A stretch of DNA of 64,000 nt from JANLYC01 sp963750495 (GCA_963750495.1 CAVVQV010000002.1:164123-228122), one strand, 5' to 3'; counted from the first letter of the stretch, positions 7,151 to 16,536 are shown. Made by a program: numbers and translations. The notes: a model not told the origin generated them from the letters alone.

Positions 7151-8305
7151 CTAGTTGCTCAGATCTTTCAGCAGCGAGCGTGCGATGACCATGCGCTGGA
7201 TCTGGTTGGTCCCCTCGAAGATCTGCGTCACCTTCGCCTCCCGCATGAAGCGCTCGGCCGGGAAGTCGCGGGTGTAGCCGTAGCCACCGAGGACCTGCAC
7301 CGCGTCGGTCGTGACCCTCATGGCCGCGTCGGTGGCGACGAGCTTGGCGATCGAAGCCTGCCGGCTGAACGGTCGCCCGGCATCGCGTAGCCGAGCCGCC
7401 AGCAGGTACGTCGCCCGGGCCGACTCGACCGCGGCCGCCATGTCGGCCAGCAGGAACTGCAAGCCCTGGAACTCCGCGATGGCGCGGCCGAACTGCTGAC
7501 GCTCCGCGGCGTACGACACCGCCAGGTCGAGTGCTGCCTGCCCGAGGCCGGTTGCACACGCGGCGATGCCGAGCCGTCCGGAGTCCAGTGCCGACAACGC
7601 GATCGCCATCCCCTGTCCCTCCTCGCCGATGCGTCGGTCGACGGCCAGCCGAGCATCTTCGAAGACCAGTGCACTCGTCGTCGACGCGGTCATGCCCATC
7701 TTCTTCTCGGGGGCGCCGAACGACAGACCTGCTGTCTGCGCCGGGACATGGAACGCCGACAGGCCACCCTTCGGGTCGGCGGAGGTGCGGGCGAACAGCA
7801 AGAAGAAGTCGGCATGCGGAGCATGGCTGATCCAGGCTTTGGTGCCGTTGAGCACGTACTCGTCGCCGTTGCGTACGGCCTTCGTGGCGATGGCCGACAC
7901 GTCCGAGCCGGCCTGCGGCTCAGACAGCGCGTACGCGCCCAAGAGATCCCCGCCGAGCATCTCGGGGAGCCACCGCGCCCGCTGCTCGTCCGAGCCGAAG
8001 CGCGCGAGCGCCGACGAGGACAGCGTGTGCACCGAGACGTCCACGGCCACGCTCATCCAGGCAGTCGCGATCTCCTCGAGCACCTGGAGGTAGACCTCGT
8101 ACGGCTGACCGCCCCCGCCGTCGTCCTCGTCGAACGGCAGCGACATCAGCCCCGTCTTGCCGAGCAGCGAGAAGACGTCCCGTGGGAAGGCCGCCTCCGC
8201 CTCCGCCCCGGCCGCCCGTGGCGCCAGCTGTTCGCTCGCGATCTCGCGGACCAGGGCGAGGAGGTGGTGGGCTTCGTCGGTGGGAAGCAGGCGTTCGACG
8301 GGCAT
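7151..8305 (-). CDS. Acyl-CoA dehydrogenase
   Basis: A 384-residue flavoenzyme that introduces a trans double bond into acyl-CoA thioesters, passing electrons to ETF. Family motifs are intact: YALSEPQAGSDVSAI (about residues 122-136) and WISHAPHADFFLLFART for FAD and substrate contact, VQVLGGYGYTRDFPAERFMRE (about 330-350), and IFEGTNQIQRMVIAR near the C-terminus, which holds the catalytic Glu of the short/medium-chain group. Substrate chain length cannot be read. The start at 8305 has GGGAGG upstream; a longer in-frame reading to 8422 looks non-coding. It stands alone, convergent with the exporter genes. Confidence 0.93.
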   Translation of the reverse strand: MPVERLLPTDEAHHLLALVREIASEQLAPRAAGAEAEAAFPRDVFSLLGKTGLMSLPFDEDDGGGGQPYEVYLQVLEEIATAWMSVAVDVSVHTLSSSALARFGSDEQRARWLPEMLGGDLLGAYALSEPQAGSDVSAIATKAVRNGDEYVLNGTKAWISHAPHADFFLLFARTSADPKGGLSAFHVPAQTAGLSFGAPEKKMGMTASTTSALVFEDARLAVDRRIGEEGQGMAIALSALDSGRLGIAACATGLGQAALDLAVSYAAERQQFGRAIAEFQGLQFLLADMAAAVESARATYLLAARLRDAGRPFSRQASIAKLVATDAAMRVTTDAVQVLGGYGYTRDFPAERFMREAKVTQIFEGTNQIQRMVIARSLLKDLSN

Positions 8306-8405
8306 GAGGCGGGCTGCCTCCCTCACTCGATGACGGGACCATCGCCAGCCTAGCCGTCGACTGTCGAGCCGGACGACTCCAGGAGGACAACCACAAGGGC
8401 GCGAG

Positions 8406-8449
8406 AAGGAGCCACAACTCACGGTTCAAGGAGCCGCAACTCACGGTTC
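8406..8449. repeat. Tandem 22-bp duplication at the 3' end of rlmB
   Basis: Two adjacent 22-bp units (AAGGAGCCACAACTCACGGT plus TC, then the same with one A-to-G change) occupy 8406-8427 and 8428-8449. The second copy includes part of the rlmB stop codon. This is probably a recent slippage duplication with no coding role. Confidence 0.8.
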
Positions 8450-9428
8450 AACGAGTGCGGCGGAGGCGGTCGATCTCGTAGAGGGCGATGCTCGCGGCGA
8501 CTCCTGCGTTGAGCGACTCGGTCGTGGCAGCGGTCGGGATGCGGACCAGCACGTCGCAGGTCTCGCGAACCAGCCGCGACAGGCCTTTGCCCTCGCTGCC
8601 CACCACGAGCACCATCGGGTCGGTGGCGATCTGGAGATCGGCGATGTCGACGTCTCCGCCGGCGTCGAGCCCGGCCACCATCAGCCCCGCCTGCTGGAAG
8701 TCCTTCAGCTGGCGCGTCAGGTTGGTGGCCCTGGCCACCGGCACCCGGGCCGCAGCTCCGGCCGCCGTCTTCCAGGCGCTCGCGGTCATACCGGCAGCGC
8801 GCCGCTCAGGGATCACGACACCGTGTACGCCGAAAGCGCCCGCCGAGCGCACGACTGCACCGAGGTTGCGCGGGTCGGTCACCGAATCCAGCGCCACCAC
8901 CAGCGGCACCTCGGCGGCGTCGCGGGCCAGCTCGAGCAGGTCCCTCGGTTCTGCGTACTCGTAAGCAGGCACCTTCAACGCCAGGCCCTGGTGGACCGCA
9001 CGGTCGGTCATCCGGTCGAGCTCGTGCTTGGTCACCTCGAGCACCGAGATCCGCTGATCGGCCGCCAGCCGGAACGCCTCACGCAACCGGTCGTCCCGAT
9101 CAGCGTTGTCGGCGACATACATCGTCACGACCGGGATCTTGGCCTGGAGCGCCTCGACGACGGAGTTACGGCCGGCCACCCACTCGGCGATCGACGTCTT
9201 GCGACCTCCCGGGGATCGGCCACCACCCGACGACCGGCCGCCTGACGACGAGCCACCCTTGTCGTCGGCCTTCGTGGCGCGGTTCGCCTTGTGCTTCTCG
9301 CGGTCACCGGCCTTCGGCGTCGGGCCCTTGCCCTTCAGCGCCTTGCGCCGCCGACCGCCGGAACCGGCCGTCGGGTTACCGCCTTGGCGCTTGCGCACCG
9401 CTCCGCTGCGTTTGCTGTTGCCTGGCAT
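8448..9428 (-). CDS. rlmB: 23S rRNA (guanosine-2'-O)-methyltransferase RlmB (SpoU family)
   Basis: A SPOUT-class RNA methyltransferase that methylates a guanosine of 23S rRNA using S-adenosylmethionine. An unstructured Lys/Arg/Gly-rich tail of about 75 residues comes first, then the substrate-binding domain (AEWVAGRNSVVEALQAK, about residues 81-97) and the trefoil-knot catalytic domain with motif 1 LDSVTDPRNLGAVVRSA (about 181-197), motif 2 LVVGSEGKGLSRLVRETCD and motif 3 IPTAATTESLNAGVAASIALYE. The ATG at 9428 overlaps the cysS stop (TGATG), so the genes are coupled. This cysS-rlmB pair is standard in Actinobacteria. Confidence 0.93.
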   Translation of the reverse strand: MPGNSKRSGAVRKRQGGNPTAGSGGRRRKALKGKGPTPKAGDREKHKANRATKADDKGGSSSGGRSSGGGRSPGGRKTSIAEWVAGRNSVVEALQAKIPVVTMYVADNADRDDRLREAFRLAADQRISVLEVTKHELDRMTDRAVHQGLALKVPAYEYAEPRDLLELARDAAEVPLVVALDSVTDPRNLGAVVRSAGAFGVHGVVIPERRAAGMTASAWKTAAGAAARVPVARATNLTRQLKDFQQAGLMVAGLDAGGDVDIADLQIATDPMVLVVGSEGKGLSRLVRETCDVLVRIPTAATTESLNAGVAASIALYEIDRLRRTR

Positions 9429-10849
9429 CAGTTCCACCTCAGTCGGGGACCGTCTGGTGAGTCCTCGATCTCGAGCCCAACCGCCTTGAGTTGATCTCTG
9501 ATGAGGTCGGCTTTTGCGAAATCGCGATCGGCCCTCGCTGCTTCACGCTGACCGAGCAGCGACTGGGCAAGTTTCTCGACGGCCTCGCCGGCTACCCCCG
9601 CCGTCCCATGTCCCTGCCAGTGCTCAGACAACGGATCGAGACCAAGCACACCGAGCATGGCGCGTACCGAGGCCAGCTTCGCGCGAACCAGCTCATGGTC
9701 TCGGGCCGCTAGCTGCACGTTTCCCTCACGGACAGTCTCGTGGACTACCGCCAGAGCGGCTGGCGTGGCCAGGTCGTTGTCCAGAGCAGCCGTGAATTCT
9801 TCTGGGAGCTGGGTGGAAGGCTCCGTCCCACCAACGAACTCGGTGGCCCGCGTCACGAAACCCTCTATCCGGCCAAACGCGGAAGCGGCCTCCTTCAACG
9901 ACTCCTCGGTGAACTCGATGATCGAGCGGTAGTGCGGCGCCAACAGGTAGTACCGCAGCTCGATCGGCCTACAGAGCCCTCTCTCGGGCTTGACGACCTC
10001 GCTGACCAACAGGGAGTTGCCGACCGACTTGCTCATCTTCTCGCCGGCGAGGTTGACCATCGCGTTGTGCATCCAGGTCCGCGCGAACTCGCGGCCGGCC
10101 GCACGCGACTGGGCCAGCTCGTTCTCGTGGTGCGGGAAGCGCAGGTCGAGTCCACCACCGTGGATGTCGAAGGCGTCGCCCAGGTATTTACCGGCCATCG
10201 CCGAGCACTCCAGGTGCCAGCCCGGACGTCCGAGTCCCCAGGGCGACGGCCAGGCCGCGGTCTCGGGTTCCTCGTCCTTCTTGAATCCCTTCCACAGCGC
10301 GAAGTCCCGTGGGTCGCGCTTCCCGCGCGGGTCGGCATCGGCCGCCGGCTCCATGTCATCCACCCGCTGGTTGGACAGCTCGCCGTACGACGGCCAGGAC
10401 CGGACCTCGAAGTAGACGTCACCGGACTCGTCGGCCGCGGCATACGCGTGACCGGTCGTGATCAGCTGGCCGATGAGCTCGAGCATCTCGGGGATGTGAC
10501 CGGTGGCGCGTGGCTCGTAGGTCGGCGGCAGGCAGCCGAGCACTTCGTACGCCTGGTGCAGCGCGCGCTCGTTGGCGTACGCGATCGACCACCAGGGCCG
10601 ACCCTCCTCGGACTCCTTGGCGAGCACCTTGTCATCGATGTCGGTGATGTTGGCGACCAGGGTGACGTCGTACCCGAGATGCTCGAACCAACGCCGCAGG
10701 ACGTCGAAGGTGACCTCCTTGCGGATGTGGCCGATGTGCGGCGGCCCCTGCACGGTCAGGCCACAGTGGTAGATCCCGACCTTGCCCGCTTCGAGCGGGA
10801 CGAAGTCGCGGACCTCACGGGTGGCGGTGTCGTACAGGCGGAGCGTCAC
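9428..10849 (-). CDS. cysS: Cysteinyl-tRNA synthetase
   Basis: Class I synthetase that charges tRNA-Cys. It has YHCGLTVQGPPHIGH (about residues 28-42), holding a zinc-binding Cys and the HIGH signature, the zinc-site segment WHLECSAMAGKYLG, HHENELAQSRAA, and the KMSKS loop EKMSKSVGNSL (about 270-280). At 473 aa it is full length and includes the C-terminal DALR-type helical domain, which separates it from the shorter mycothiol ligase MshC. The start is GTG at 10849. In other Actinobacteria it usually follows ispF on the same strand; here ispF lies 8 kb away and inverted. Confidence 0.93.
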   Translation of the reverse strand: MTLRLYDTATREVRDFVPLEAGKVGIYHCGLTVQGPPHIGHIRKEVTFDVLRRWFEHLGYDVTLVANITDIDDKVLAKESEEGRPWWSIAYANERALHQAYEVLGCLPPTYEPRATGHIPEMLELIGQLITTGHAYAAADESGDVYFEVRSWPSYGELSNQRVDDMEPAADADPRGKRDPRDFALWKGFKKDEEPETAAWPSPWGLGRPGWHLECSAMAGKYLGDAFDIHGGGLDLRFPHHENELAQSRAAGREFARTWMHNAMVNLAGEKMSKSVGNSLLVSEVVKPERGLCRPIELRYYLLAPHYRSIIEFTEESLKEAASAFGRIEGFVTRATEFVGGTEPSTQLPEEFTAALDNDLATPAALAVVHETVREGNVQLAARDHELVRAKLASVRAMLGVLGLDPLSEHWQGHGTAGVAGEAVEKLAQSLLGQREAARADRDFAKADLIRDQLKAVGLEIEDSPDGPRLRWN

Positions 10850-10890
10850 GCGAGCAAGGGTATCGACCGGCCTGCGACAACGACGAATCC

Positions 10891-10919
10891 CCGACATCCC
10901 CGGATCAGCCGCCTACCCT
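10891..10919 (+). promoter_or_regulatory. Promoter of the C39-like peptidase pair (leaderless)
   Basis: CCGACA (10891-10896) and TACCCT (10914-10919) are separated by 17 bp. The ATG at 10926 comes 6 nt after the -10, so transcription is expected to begin at or next to the start codon. No Shine-Dalgarno sequence is present. Confidence 0.55.
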
Positions 10920-10925
10920 GGGGCG

Positions 10926-12275
10926 ATGCGCACCCGCAGTCTCGCTCTCGCCGTCCTCATCGCCCTGGCCGCGTCCGATCCCGCCCTGGCCCTGCCGGGT
11001 CACTGGTCGGAAGGGCAGAGCGGGCGCGGACTCGAAGCGCCGTCAAAGAGCGAAGCGAAGGCGCCAGAGCCCGACCGCTCTGCCCAGCCGAAGCTTTCGA
11101 CCAACCCGGCGAAGCTGATCGACCTGACGCGTTGGCGGGGCGCCGGGTTGGCCAAGGGATCGCTGTCGCACACGAAGCGCGGCCAGGGCGGCGTGGTGAT
11201 CGGAGCGCACCCGGCCCGGGTCACGTACAAGGACCCCTACGGCCAGGCCGGGCGCCGGGCCTACGACCGCGGACGATGGACGAGCCCCTGGGTCCGCCCG
11301 GGTTCCGGATTCACGCAGCTGATCGCGTCCTACAACGCGTCCACACCGGTCGGCACGTTCATCGAGGTGTCGGCGCGCGCCCGGTCGACGGCGGGTCGGC
11401 ACGGCAGCTGGGACTCCCTCGGCCGCTGGGCCGGCCACGACCGCGGCTTCCACCGCATGACGCTCGGACGCCAGGCCGACGACGTAGCCCGCGTCGCGGT
11501 CGACACGATGGTCGCGAAGACCGGCACCCGCCTGGCCCGGTGGCAGCTGCGGTTGTCGCTGTTCCGTCGCAGCGGCACCACCGAGACCCCCGTCGTCTCG
11601 ATGATCGGGGCGGTCGCGTCGCGTCTGCCGAGCCGCTCGCCGACGAGCGGGCCGGGTTCCGGCGCTGGCCACAGCCTGCTCGTTCCGCGCTACTCCCAGG
11701 AGATCCACCGCGGTGAGTACCCCCAGTACGACGGGGGCGGCGAGGCGTGGTGCAGCCCTACGTCGACGTCGATGGTGCTCGGCTACTGGGACCGGCTCCC
11801 CTCACCGCGTCAGTACGCGTGGGTCGACCCGTCCTACGAAGACCCGTGGGTCGACGACGCGGCGCGCGACACCTACGCACACGGCTACGACGGAACGGGC
11901 GACTGGCCGTACAACACCGCCTACGCCGGACGGTTCGGGCTCGACTCGTTCGTGACGCGGTTGCGGTCGCTCCGCGAGGCCGAGCAGTTCATCAAGGCCG
12001 GCATTCCCCTGGTCGCGTCGATCTCGTTCGGACCGGGCGAGCTCGACGGCGCTCCGATCCGGTCGACCAACGGGCACCTGCTCGTGATCCGCGGGTTCAC
12101 GGCGGATGGTCGGGTCGTGGTCAACGACCCAGCAGCAGCGTCGTCGCGAGGCGTGCGCCGCGTCTACAAACGCGGCCAGTTCGAGAATGCCTGGTCCGAC
12201 AACGGTGGCGTCGTCTACGTCATGCACCCCTCCTCGACACCGTTGCCCCAACCACGCCGGCACAGCAATTGGTGA
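10926..12275 (+). CDS. Secreted C39-like cysteine peptidase family protein (copy 1)
   Basis: A 449-residue exported protein. Residues 1-23 are a signal peptide (MRTRSLALAVLIALAASDPA, then LAL). Residues 60-240 form a strand-rich domain that recurs in the next gene (RWTSPWVRPGSGFTQLIASY). Residues about 255-440 are a Peptidase_C39_2-type domain: a likely catalytic Cys276 in EAWCSPTSTSMVLGYW, His384 in NGHLLVIRG, and an Asn/Asp pair in VVVNDPAA. Such domains are papain-like; the substrate is unknown. No transporter or bacteriocin precursor is nearby, so a leader-peptide-cleaving role is unlikely. Its last bases overlap the start of copy 2. Confidence 0.82.
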   Translation: MRTRSLALAVLIALAASDPALALPGHWSEGQSGRGLEAPSKSEAKAPEPDRSAQPKLSTNPAKLIDLTRWRGAGLAKGSLSHTKRGQGGVVIGAHPARVTYKDPYGQAGRRAYDRGRWTSPWVRPGSGFTQLIASYNASTPVGTFIEVSARARSTAGRHGSWDSLGRWAGHDRGFHRMTLGRQADDVARVAVDTMVAKTGTRLARWQLRLSLFRRSGTTETPVVSMIGAVASRLPSRSPTSGPGSGAGHSLLVPRYSQEIHRGEYPQYDGGGEAWCSPTSTSMVLGYWDRLPSPRQYAWVDPSYEDPWVDDAARDTYAHGYDGTGDWPYNTAYAGRFGLDSFVTRLRSLREAEQFIKAGIPLVASISFGPGELDGAPIRSTNGHLLVIRGFTADGRVVVNDPAAASSRGVRRVYKRGQFENAWSDNGGVVYVMHPSSTPLPQPRRHSNW

Positions 12276-13519
12276 GCCGGTCCAACGACCCCCTCGTAGC
12301 GGTCGGCACGAAGACACGGGACATCTCTTACCGGCAGTGGAGCTCTCAACTCGAGCTGGCCGCCGGCGAGCTCGACGGCACCAAGGTCGAGGACGGCCGC
12401 ATCGTGTTGGACGCTCCAGGCCGCGCCCGCACCTGGGCGGATCCCCACGGCGACGGCACATCCTTCACCTATGACGTCGGGACCTGGGTCTCGCCCCTCG
12501 TCGACCCGGGATTCGCCTACACCGAGCTCGTCGCGTCGTGGAACGCGCACACACCACCGGGCACCTGGCTCGAGCTCTCGGTGGCCGGCACAGCCGACGA
12601 CGGCACCTGGTCGCGGCTCTACATCCTCGGGCGTTGGGCGGCGGGGCAGGAGACGATGCACCGCTCCTCGGTCCCGGACCAGGCGGACGCGGTTGCCAGC
12701 GTCTCCATCGACATCCTCTCCACGCGCGAACGGCGTCGGCTGACGACCTGGCAGCTCACGGTCTCCCTGCTGCGCCGACGCGGGACGGCTGCGTCCCCAT
12801 CGGTCGCTCTGGTCGGAGCCTTCGCCTCGGCGCTGCCCGACGCCGCCGGTACGCGACGCCCCGGGGCCAGCCCCGTCGACGGCGGCGCCGGGATCGAGCT
12901 CGACGTTCCGGCGTACTCGCAGGAGATCCATCGCGGACAGGACCCTCAGTACAACGGGGGCGGCGAAGCCTGGTGCAGCCCGGCGTCGATGGCGATGGTG
13001 CTGGCGTTCTGGCAGCGTGAACGGTCGGCAGCCTACGGACCGCGACCGGCGGACCATGCCCACATCGACCACGCCGACCCGTGGGTCAACTATGCGGCCG
13101 CTGAGACGTTCGACTGGAGCTACCACGCCTGCGGCAACTGGTCGTTCAACACGGCGTATGCCGGTCGGTACGGCCTCGAGTCCTTCGTGACCCGGCTGCG
13201 GTCGCTGACCGAGGCCGAGCGGTTCATCGAGGCCGGCATCCCACTCGTCGCGTCCGTGACCTTCTCCGCTGACGAGCTGACCGGGGCGGGATACGGGACC
13301 GCCGGCCACCTCTTGGTGATCTGCGGGTTCACCCCCGACGGGGACGTGATCGTGAACGACCCAGCGTCACACCTCGCCCCGAGCAACGCCGAAGTGCGCA
13401 CCGTCTACGACCGCGGCGAGTTCGAGAACATCTGGCTGCCACCCTCCGGCGGCATCGTCTACGTGACCCGCCCGTCGGACGTGCCTCTCCCGGAGCGGAC
13501 TCCCCAGGCGAACTGGTGA
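12272..13519 (+). CDS. C39-like cysteine peptidase family protein (copy 2, no signal peptide)
   Basis: A 415-residue tandem paralogue of the preceding protein with the same two-domain layout: strand-rich domain (TWVSPLVDPGFAYTELVASW) then Peptidase_C39_2-type domain with likely Cys235 in EAWCSPASMAMVLAFW, a His in AGHLLVICGF and VIVNDPAS. The end PQANW matches the end HSNW of copy 1. The best start is GTG at 12272, giving a GTGA overlap with the copy 1 stop. From that start no signal peptide is encoded, unlike copy 1. Either it acts in the cytoplasm or it is made as a read-through fusion by a -1 shift. Confidence 0.78.
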   Translation: MSRSNDPLVAVGTKTRDISYRQWSSQLELAAGELDGTKVEDGRIVLDAPGRARTWADPHGDGTSFTYDVGTWVSPLVDPGFAYTELVASWNAHTPPGTWLELSVAGTADDGTWSRLYILGRWAAGQETMHRSSVPDQADAVASVSIDILSTRERRRLTTWQLTVSLLRRRGTAASPSVALVGAFASALPDAAGTRRPGASPVDGGAGIELDVPAYSQEIHRGQDPQYNGGGEAWCSPASMAMVLAFWQRERSAAYGPRPADHAHIDHADPWVNYAAAETFDWSYHACGNWSFNTAYAGRYGLESFVTRLRSLTEAERFIEAGIPLVASVTFSADELTGAGYGTAGHLLVICGFTPDGDVIVNDPASHLAPSNAEVRTVYDRGEFENIWLPPSGGIVYVTRPSDVPLPERTPQANW

Positions 13520-13544
13520 CGCGTGGGTGTCACGCCGGGCCGAG

Positions 13545-15335
13545 TCACTCAACCGCGAGCAGCCGGCGGCTGCCGATGGCGGCCGTGAGAGCTGTCGACA
13601 CGAGCAGGAGCTGGGGGGCTGCGTCGGACAAGTGCCAGTCGTGCGGTCCGCCGTACCAGTGGAGCGGCTCGTCCGGGGTGCCGTCGGTGTCCATCGCCGC
13701 CAGTGCCGCAGCCCAGCGTTCACCGAGCCCGAACACGAGTGCATACGGGAAGATCCGCGAGACCAGCTCCTCGCGCTGCCCCATCGGGATGTCGGTACTC
13801 GTGCTGTCGGCGAGGAAGGCACGGTAGTCCTGCAGCTCGTGCAGCACCCGGCTGCCGCTCGCGGTCCGCGCCGGCGCGACCTGACCGGCCGCAGCCAGCG
13901 AAACCCCGGAGAGCACGAACGCCAGGCCGACGAGCCCGAACGTGCTCACCCAGGCGAGCACACCCGTCAGGACGACTCCGGCAGCGACGAGCACCCAGCC
14001 GGCTGTGGTCCAGCGCGAACGTACGGCGTCGGGCCGTTCTCCGAACCAGCCCTGCCGGACCATGTCGTCGTAGAGCAGTGCCTGGATGGCCCCCAGACGC
14101 GGCCGAAGGCGCGTGTCGAGCGCACTGAGTGGCACGACGTCGCTGGCGCCCCGGCTGGTGTCATCGCTGTCGAAGATCGCCGCGAAGACCGCACGCTCGT
14201 ACGGCAACAGCTCGTCGCCGGGATCATTGCGCCGCCGGAGCAGCCAGTCACCCGGCCCGGTCGAGGAGGCCGGAAGCTCCTCGACGAACAGGTAGTTGCG
14301 GACCGCGAGGTCGATGACGGTGGACGATACGTCGATGACGTCGGCACGTTCGTCGACCAGCGTCCCCATCTGTCCGGGACGGATACCACTCGGCGGTGCG
14401 AACATCAGCGTCCCGTCACCGGCGTCGACGAGCGGCGTGACCTGCACGCTCCCCCGGTGAGCCGTGTCCCGACCTCGCGTCCACCACAGCAGCGCCGCCG
14501 CAGCCGCCCCGAGCAGCAGCACCACGACGGCCATCACAAGCTGGGCTCCGGAGGCGGTGAAGGCCCGGGTGACGCTCCAGCGCGCTCGCAGGTCGGTGCT
14601 GGGCGCCACTCCCGACGCGGCGTCGAGACCGAGGATCCCCACCATCTCGTCGCCGGGGTCGAGCCCGAGCTGCGTCATCGTGGGTGCCGGGACGTCGACC
14701 AGCTGAGACGTCGTACACGGACGGCTGGAACCGCGCGGTCCCGCCAGGCAGGAGAGCCAGATCGCACTCGGCGCGTTCCACAGCACCCGCGCTCGCTCGA
14801 TGGGCACGCCGAGGCCCTGGACGACCGGCCAGCGGACTTCGAGCCCGTCGGCCGTCTCCGCCACGGTGCCGTCGACGTCGTACGCGAAGGTCACCGTGAC
14901 CCGGCCGCTCTGCGGCGCCGCGAACTCGACACCCATCGTCTGCGTGGTGTCGCCGCTCGTCTCCGTGGTGCGGGCGGTGGGCTGGTCGGCGTCGATGGCC
15001 ACGTTGCTCACCGCATAGACCCGGTCGTCGGTGGCGTCGTACTGCTCGCGCGTGGTGATCACGCGTTCGACGCGGCTCGTCGGGACGCCGCCGAAGTCGT
15101 ACGCGACGGTCTCCACGACGTGCAGGGTGCCGTCCTCGTTGACGCGCACGGTCGCCTGGTCGTCGCGGATGACGGTCTGGCTGGTGGGCGCGGCGACGGC
15201 CGATGTCATCAAGACCACGCCGATCAGCGCGGCAACGCCACCGGTGCCGATCAGCGCAGCCAGAGAACGGACGGCGGCCCCGGGCACGAGGCCGAGGCCG
15301 GCGGGACGTGTCCGTCTGGCCGGCACGGATGACAT
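13545..15335 (-). CDS. DUF2207 domain-containing membrane protein
   Basis: A 596-residue membrane protein of the DUF2207 family, whose function is unknown. A signal peptide or first membrane segment (about residues 25-50, LAALIGTGGVAALIGVVLM) is followed by an extracytoplasmic strand-rich region (to about 265), a membrane segment (about 270-292, LVMAVVVLLLGAAAAALLWW), a cytoplasmic region, and a pair of segments near 440-490 (TTAGWVLVAAGVVLTGVLAW, then GLVGLAFVLSGVSLAAAG). It reaches to 25 bp from the end of the C39-like pair. The divergent gene is a secreted zinc peptidase, so this neighbourhood is envelope-directed. Confidence 0.85.
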   Translation of the reverse strand: MSSVPARRTRPAGLGLVPGAAVRSLAALIGTGGVAALIGVVLMTSAVAAPTSQTVIRDDQATVRVNEDGTLHVVETVAYDFGGVPTSRVERVITTREQYDATDDRVYAVSNVAIDADQPTARTTETSGDTTQTMGVEFAAPQSGRVTVTFAYDVDGTVAETADGLEVRWPVVQGLGVPIERARVLWNAPSAIWLSCLAGPRGSSRPCTTSQLVDVPAPTMTQLGLDPGDEMVGILGLDAASGVAPSTDLRARWSVTRAFTASGAQLVMAVVVLLLGAAAAALLWWTRGRDTAHRGSVQVTPLVDAGDGTLMFAPPSGIRPGQMGTLVDERADVIDVSSTVIDLAVRNYLFVEELPASSTGPGDWLLRRRNDPGDELLPYERAVFAAIFDSDDTSRGASDVVPLSALDTRLRPRLGAIQALLYDDMVRQGWFGERPDAVRSRWTTAGWVLVAAGVVLTGVLAWVSTFGLVGLAFVLSGVSLAAAGQVAPARTASGSRVLHELQDYRAFLADSTSTDIPMGQREELVSRIFPYALVFGLGERWAAALAAMDTDGTPDEPLHWYGGPHDWHLSDAAPQLLLVSTALTAAIGSRRLLAVE

Positions 15336-15405
15336 GACGTCAGGGTAATCTGCGGACAGGTGGCCACGCAGGACCGGCGAGGCCGGGGAACGGCAGGAAC
15401 GCCCG

Positions 15406-16527
15406 ATGTCTGACTCCGCAGGAGGGCCGCAAGGTCCGGCGGACCCGCGCTACCGTCCGTTGCCGCCGGCTCCCGTGCTCCCACCACCGCACGAGCCGAC
15501 CTGGCGGGCCACGAGCCTCCCGCCGCCCTCGCAGCCGTATTCCGGGCTCACCTCCTACCCACCGCCCTCCTACCCACCGCCACCGGGCCCGCCGCCGTGG
15601 GGCTGGCCGGCCCCGCCCCCGCGACGACGGAAATCCCTCGGTTCTCTGGTGCTGGGCCTCGTCGGTCTCGGGGCAGCCGGCCTGTTCGTGCTCGTGCTCA
15701 TCGGGGCGGCCACAGACCAGGGGGCCACGGGGCGTGCTGGTACCGGCACGAGTGTCGACCACAGTCCGGCGAGGGCGGAGCAACCCGGATCGACCCCGGT
15801 TGATCCGGGCAACGCCCAACGGGTCGTCGCCGACAACACGCTCTACGCCCAGGGAGGTCTGCCGAACCGCGACTGCCCGGCCCGCGACCTCGGCGACGCC
15901 TCCCGGGCTCGGCAGACGGAGTTCTACACAGCGCTGATGGCATGCCTCAACAACGAGTGGAGAACGGCGGTCGAGGGTGCCGGCTATGCCTACCGGGACC
16001 CCGGCCTGGTGGTGTTCGACAGTCCGGTCGACACACCCTGCGGCACCGCCTCCCCCGAGGACGGCCGCACGCTCGCCTTCTACTGTCCCAGTGACTCCGT
16101 CATGTACGCCGACGTGCCGCAGATGCGGAAGTTCTTCGCCGACACGGACGTCGCGTACGCGATCGTGATCGGGCACGAGTTCGGCCACCACGTGCAGCAG
16201 GAGACCGGCATGCTGCAGGCGTATGACGACCTGATCTACGACAGCTTCGGAAACCGGCTCGAGCTCAGCCGGCGGGTCGAGCTCCAGGCCAGCTGCATGG
16301 GCGGCCTGTTCCTGGGCGCCGTGGCCGACACTTTTCCGATGGACAGCCGTCGGCTGCGCGAGCTCCAGCAGGTGGCCGGATCGTTCGGTGACGAGCCCGG
16401 GAGTGCTGCGTCGAAACGCGACCACGGATCAGGCGCCTCCAACCGGCAGTGGATCTTCGCGGGCTACTCGGACAACGACACGGCCACGTGCAACACGTTC
16501 ACGGCCACGTCGAGCAATGTCGACTAG
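15406..16527 (+). CDS. Neutral zinc metallopeptidase, membrane anchored
   Basis: A 373-residue protein of the putative neutral zinc metallopeptidase family (YpfJ-like). A Pro/Tyr-rich cytoplasmic tail (residues 1-75, with PPPSYPPPPGPPPWGW) leads into one membrane anchor (about 80-102, LVLGLVGLGAAGLFVLVLIG). The outer domain contains the metal site HEFGHH (about residues 258-263) within AIVIGHEFGHHVQQETG, and downstream SRRVELQASCMGGLFLGAVAD, where a conserved Glu completes the family pattern. Cysteines flank the domain and could form disulfides. The stop codon is followed by AGGAGG serving the next gene, so the two form an operon. Confidence 0.88.
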   Translation: MSDSAGGPQGPADPRYRPLPPAPVLPPPHEPTWRATSLPPPSQPYSGLTSYPPPSYPPPPGPPPWGWPAPPPRRRKSLGSLVLGLVGLGAAGLFVLVLIGAATDQGATGRAGTGTSVDHSPARAEQPGSTPVDPGNAQRVVADNTLYAQGGLPNRDCPARDLGDASRARQTEFYTALMACLNNEWRTAVEGAGYAYRDPGLVVFDSPVDTPCGTASPEDGRTLAFYCPSDSVMYADVPQMRKFFADTDVAYAIVIGHEFGHHVQQETGMLQAYDDLIYDSFGNRLELSRRVELQASCMGGLFLGAVADTFPMDSRRLRELQQVAGSFGDEPGSAASKRDHGSGASNRQWIFAGYSDNDTATCNTFTATSSNVD

Positions 16528-16536
16528 GAGGTGGCG

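Noticed and set aside
9428..10849. Mycothiol ligase MshC instead of CysS
   Set aside because: The protein has the longer CysS C-terminal domain and CysS-type HIGH/KMSKS context, and it is paired with rlmB as cysS is.
10926..13519. C39 peptidases as bacteriocin-processing domains
   Set aside because: They lack transporter domains, copy 1 is itself secreted, and no double-glycine precursor peptide is nearby.
13527..15332. Long plus-strand open frame opposite the DUF2207 gene
   Set aside because: The translation is low-complexity Arg/Gly/Pro with no domain; it mirrors the GC-rich third positions of the minus-strand gene.
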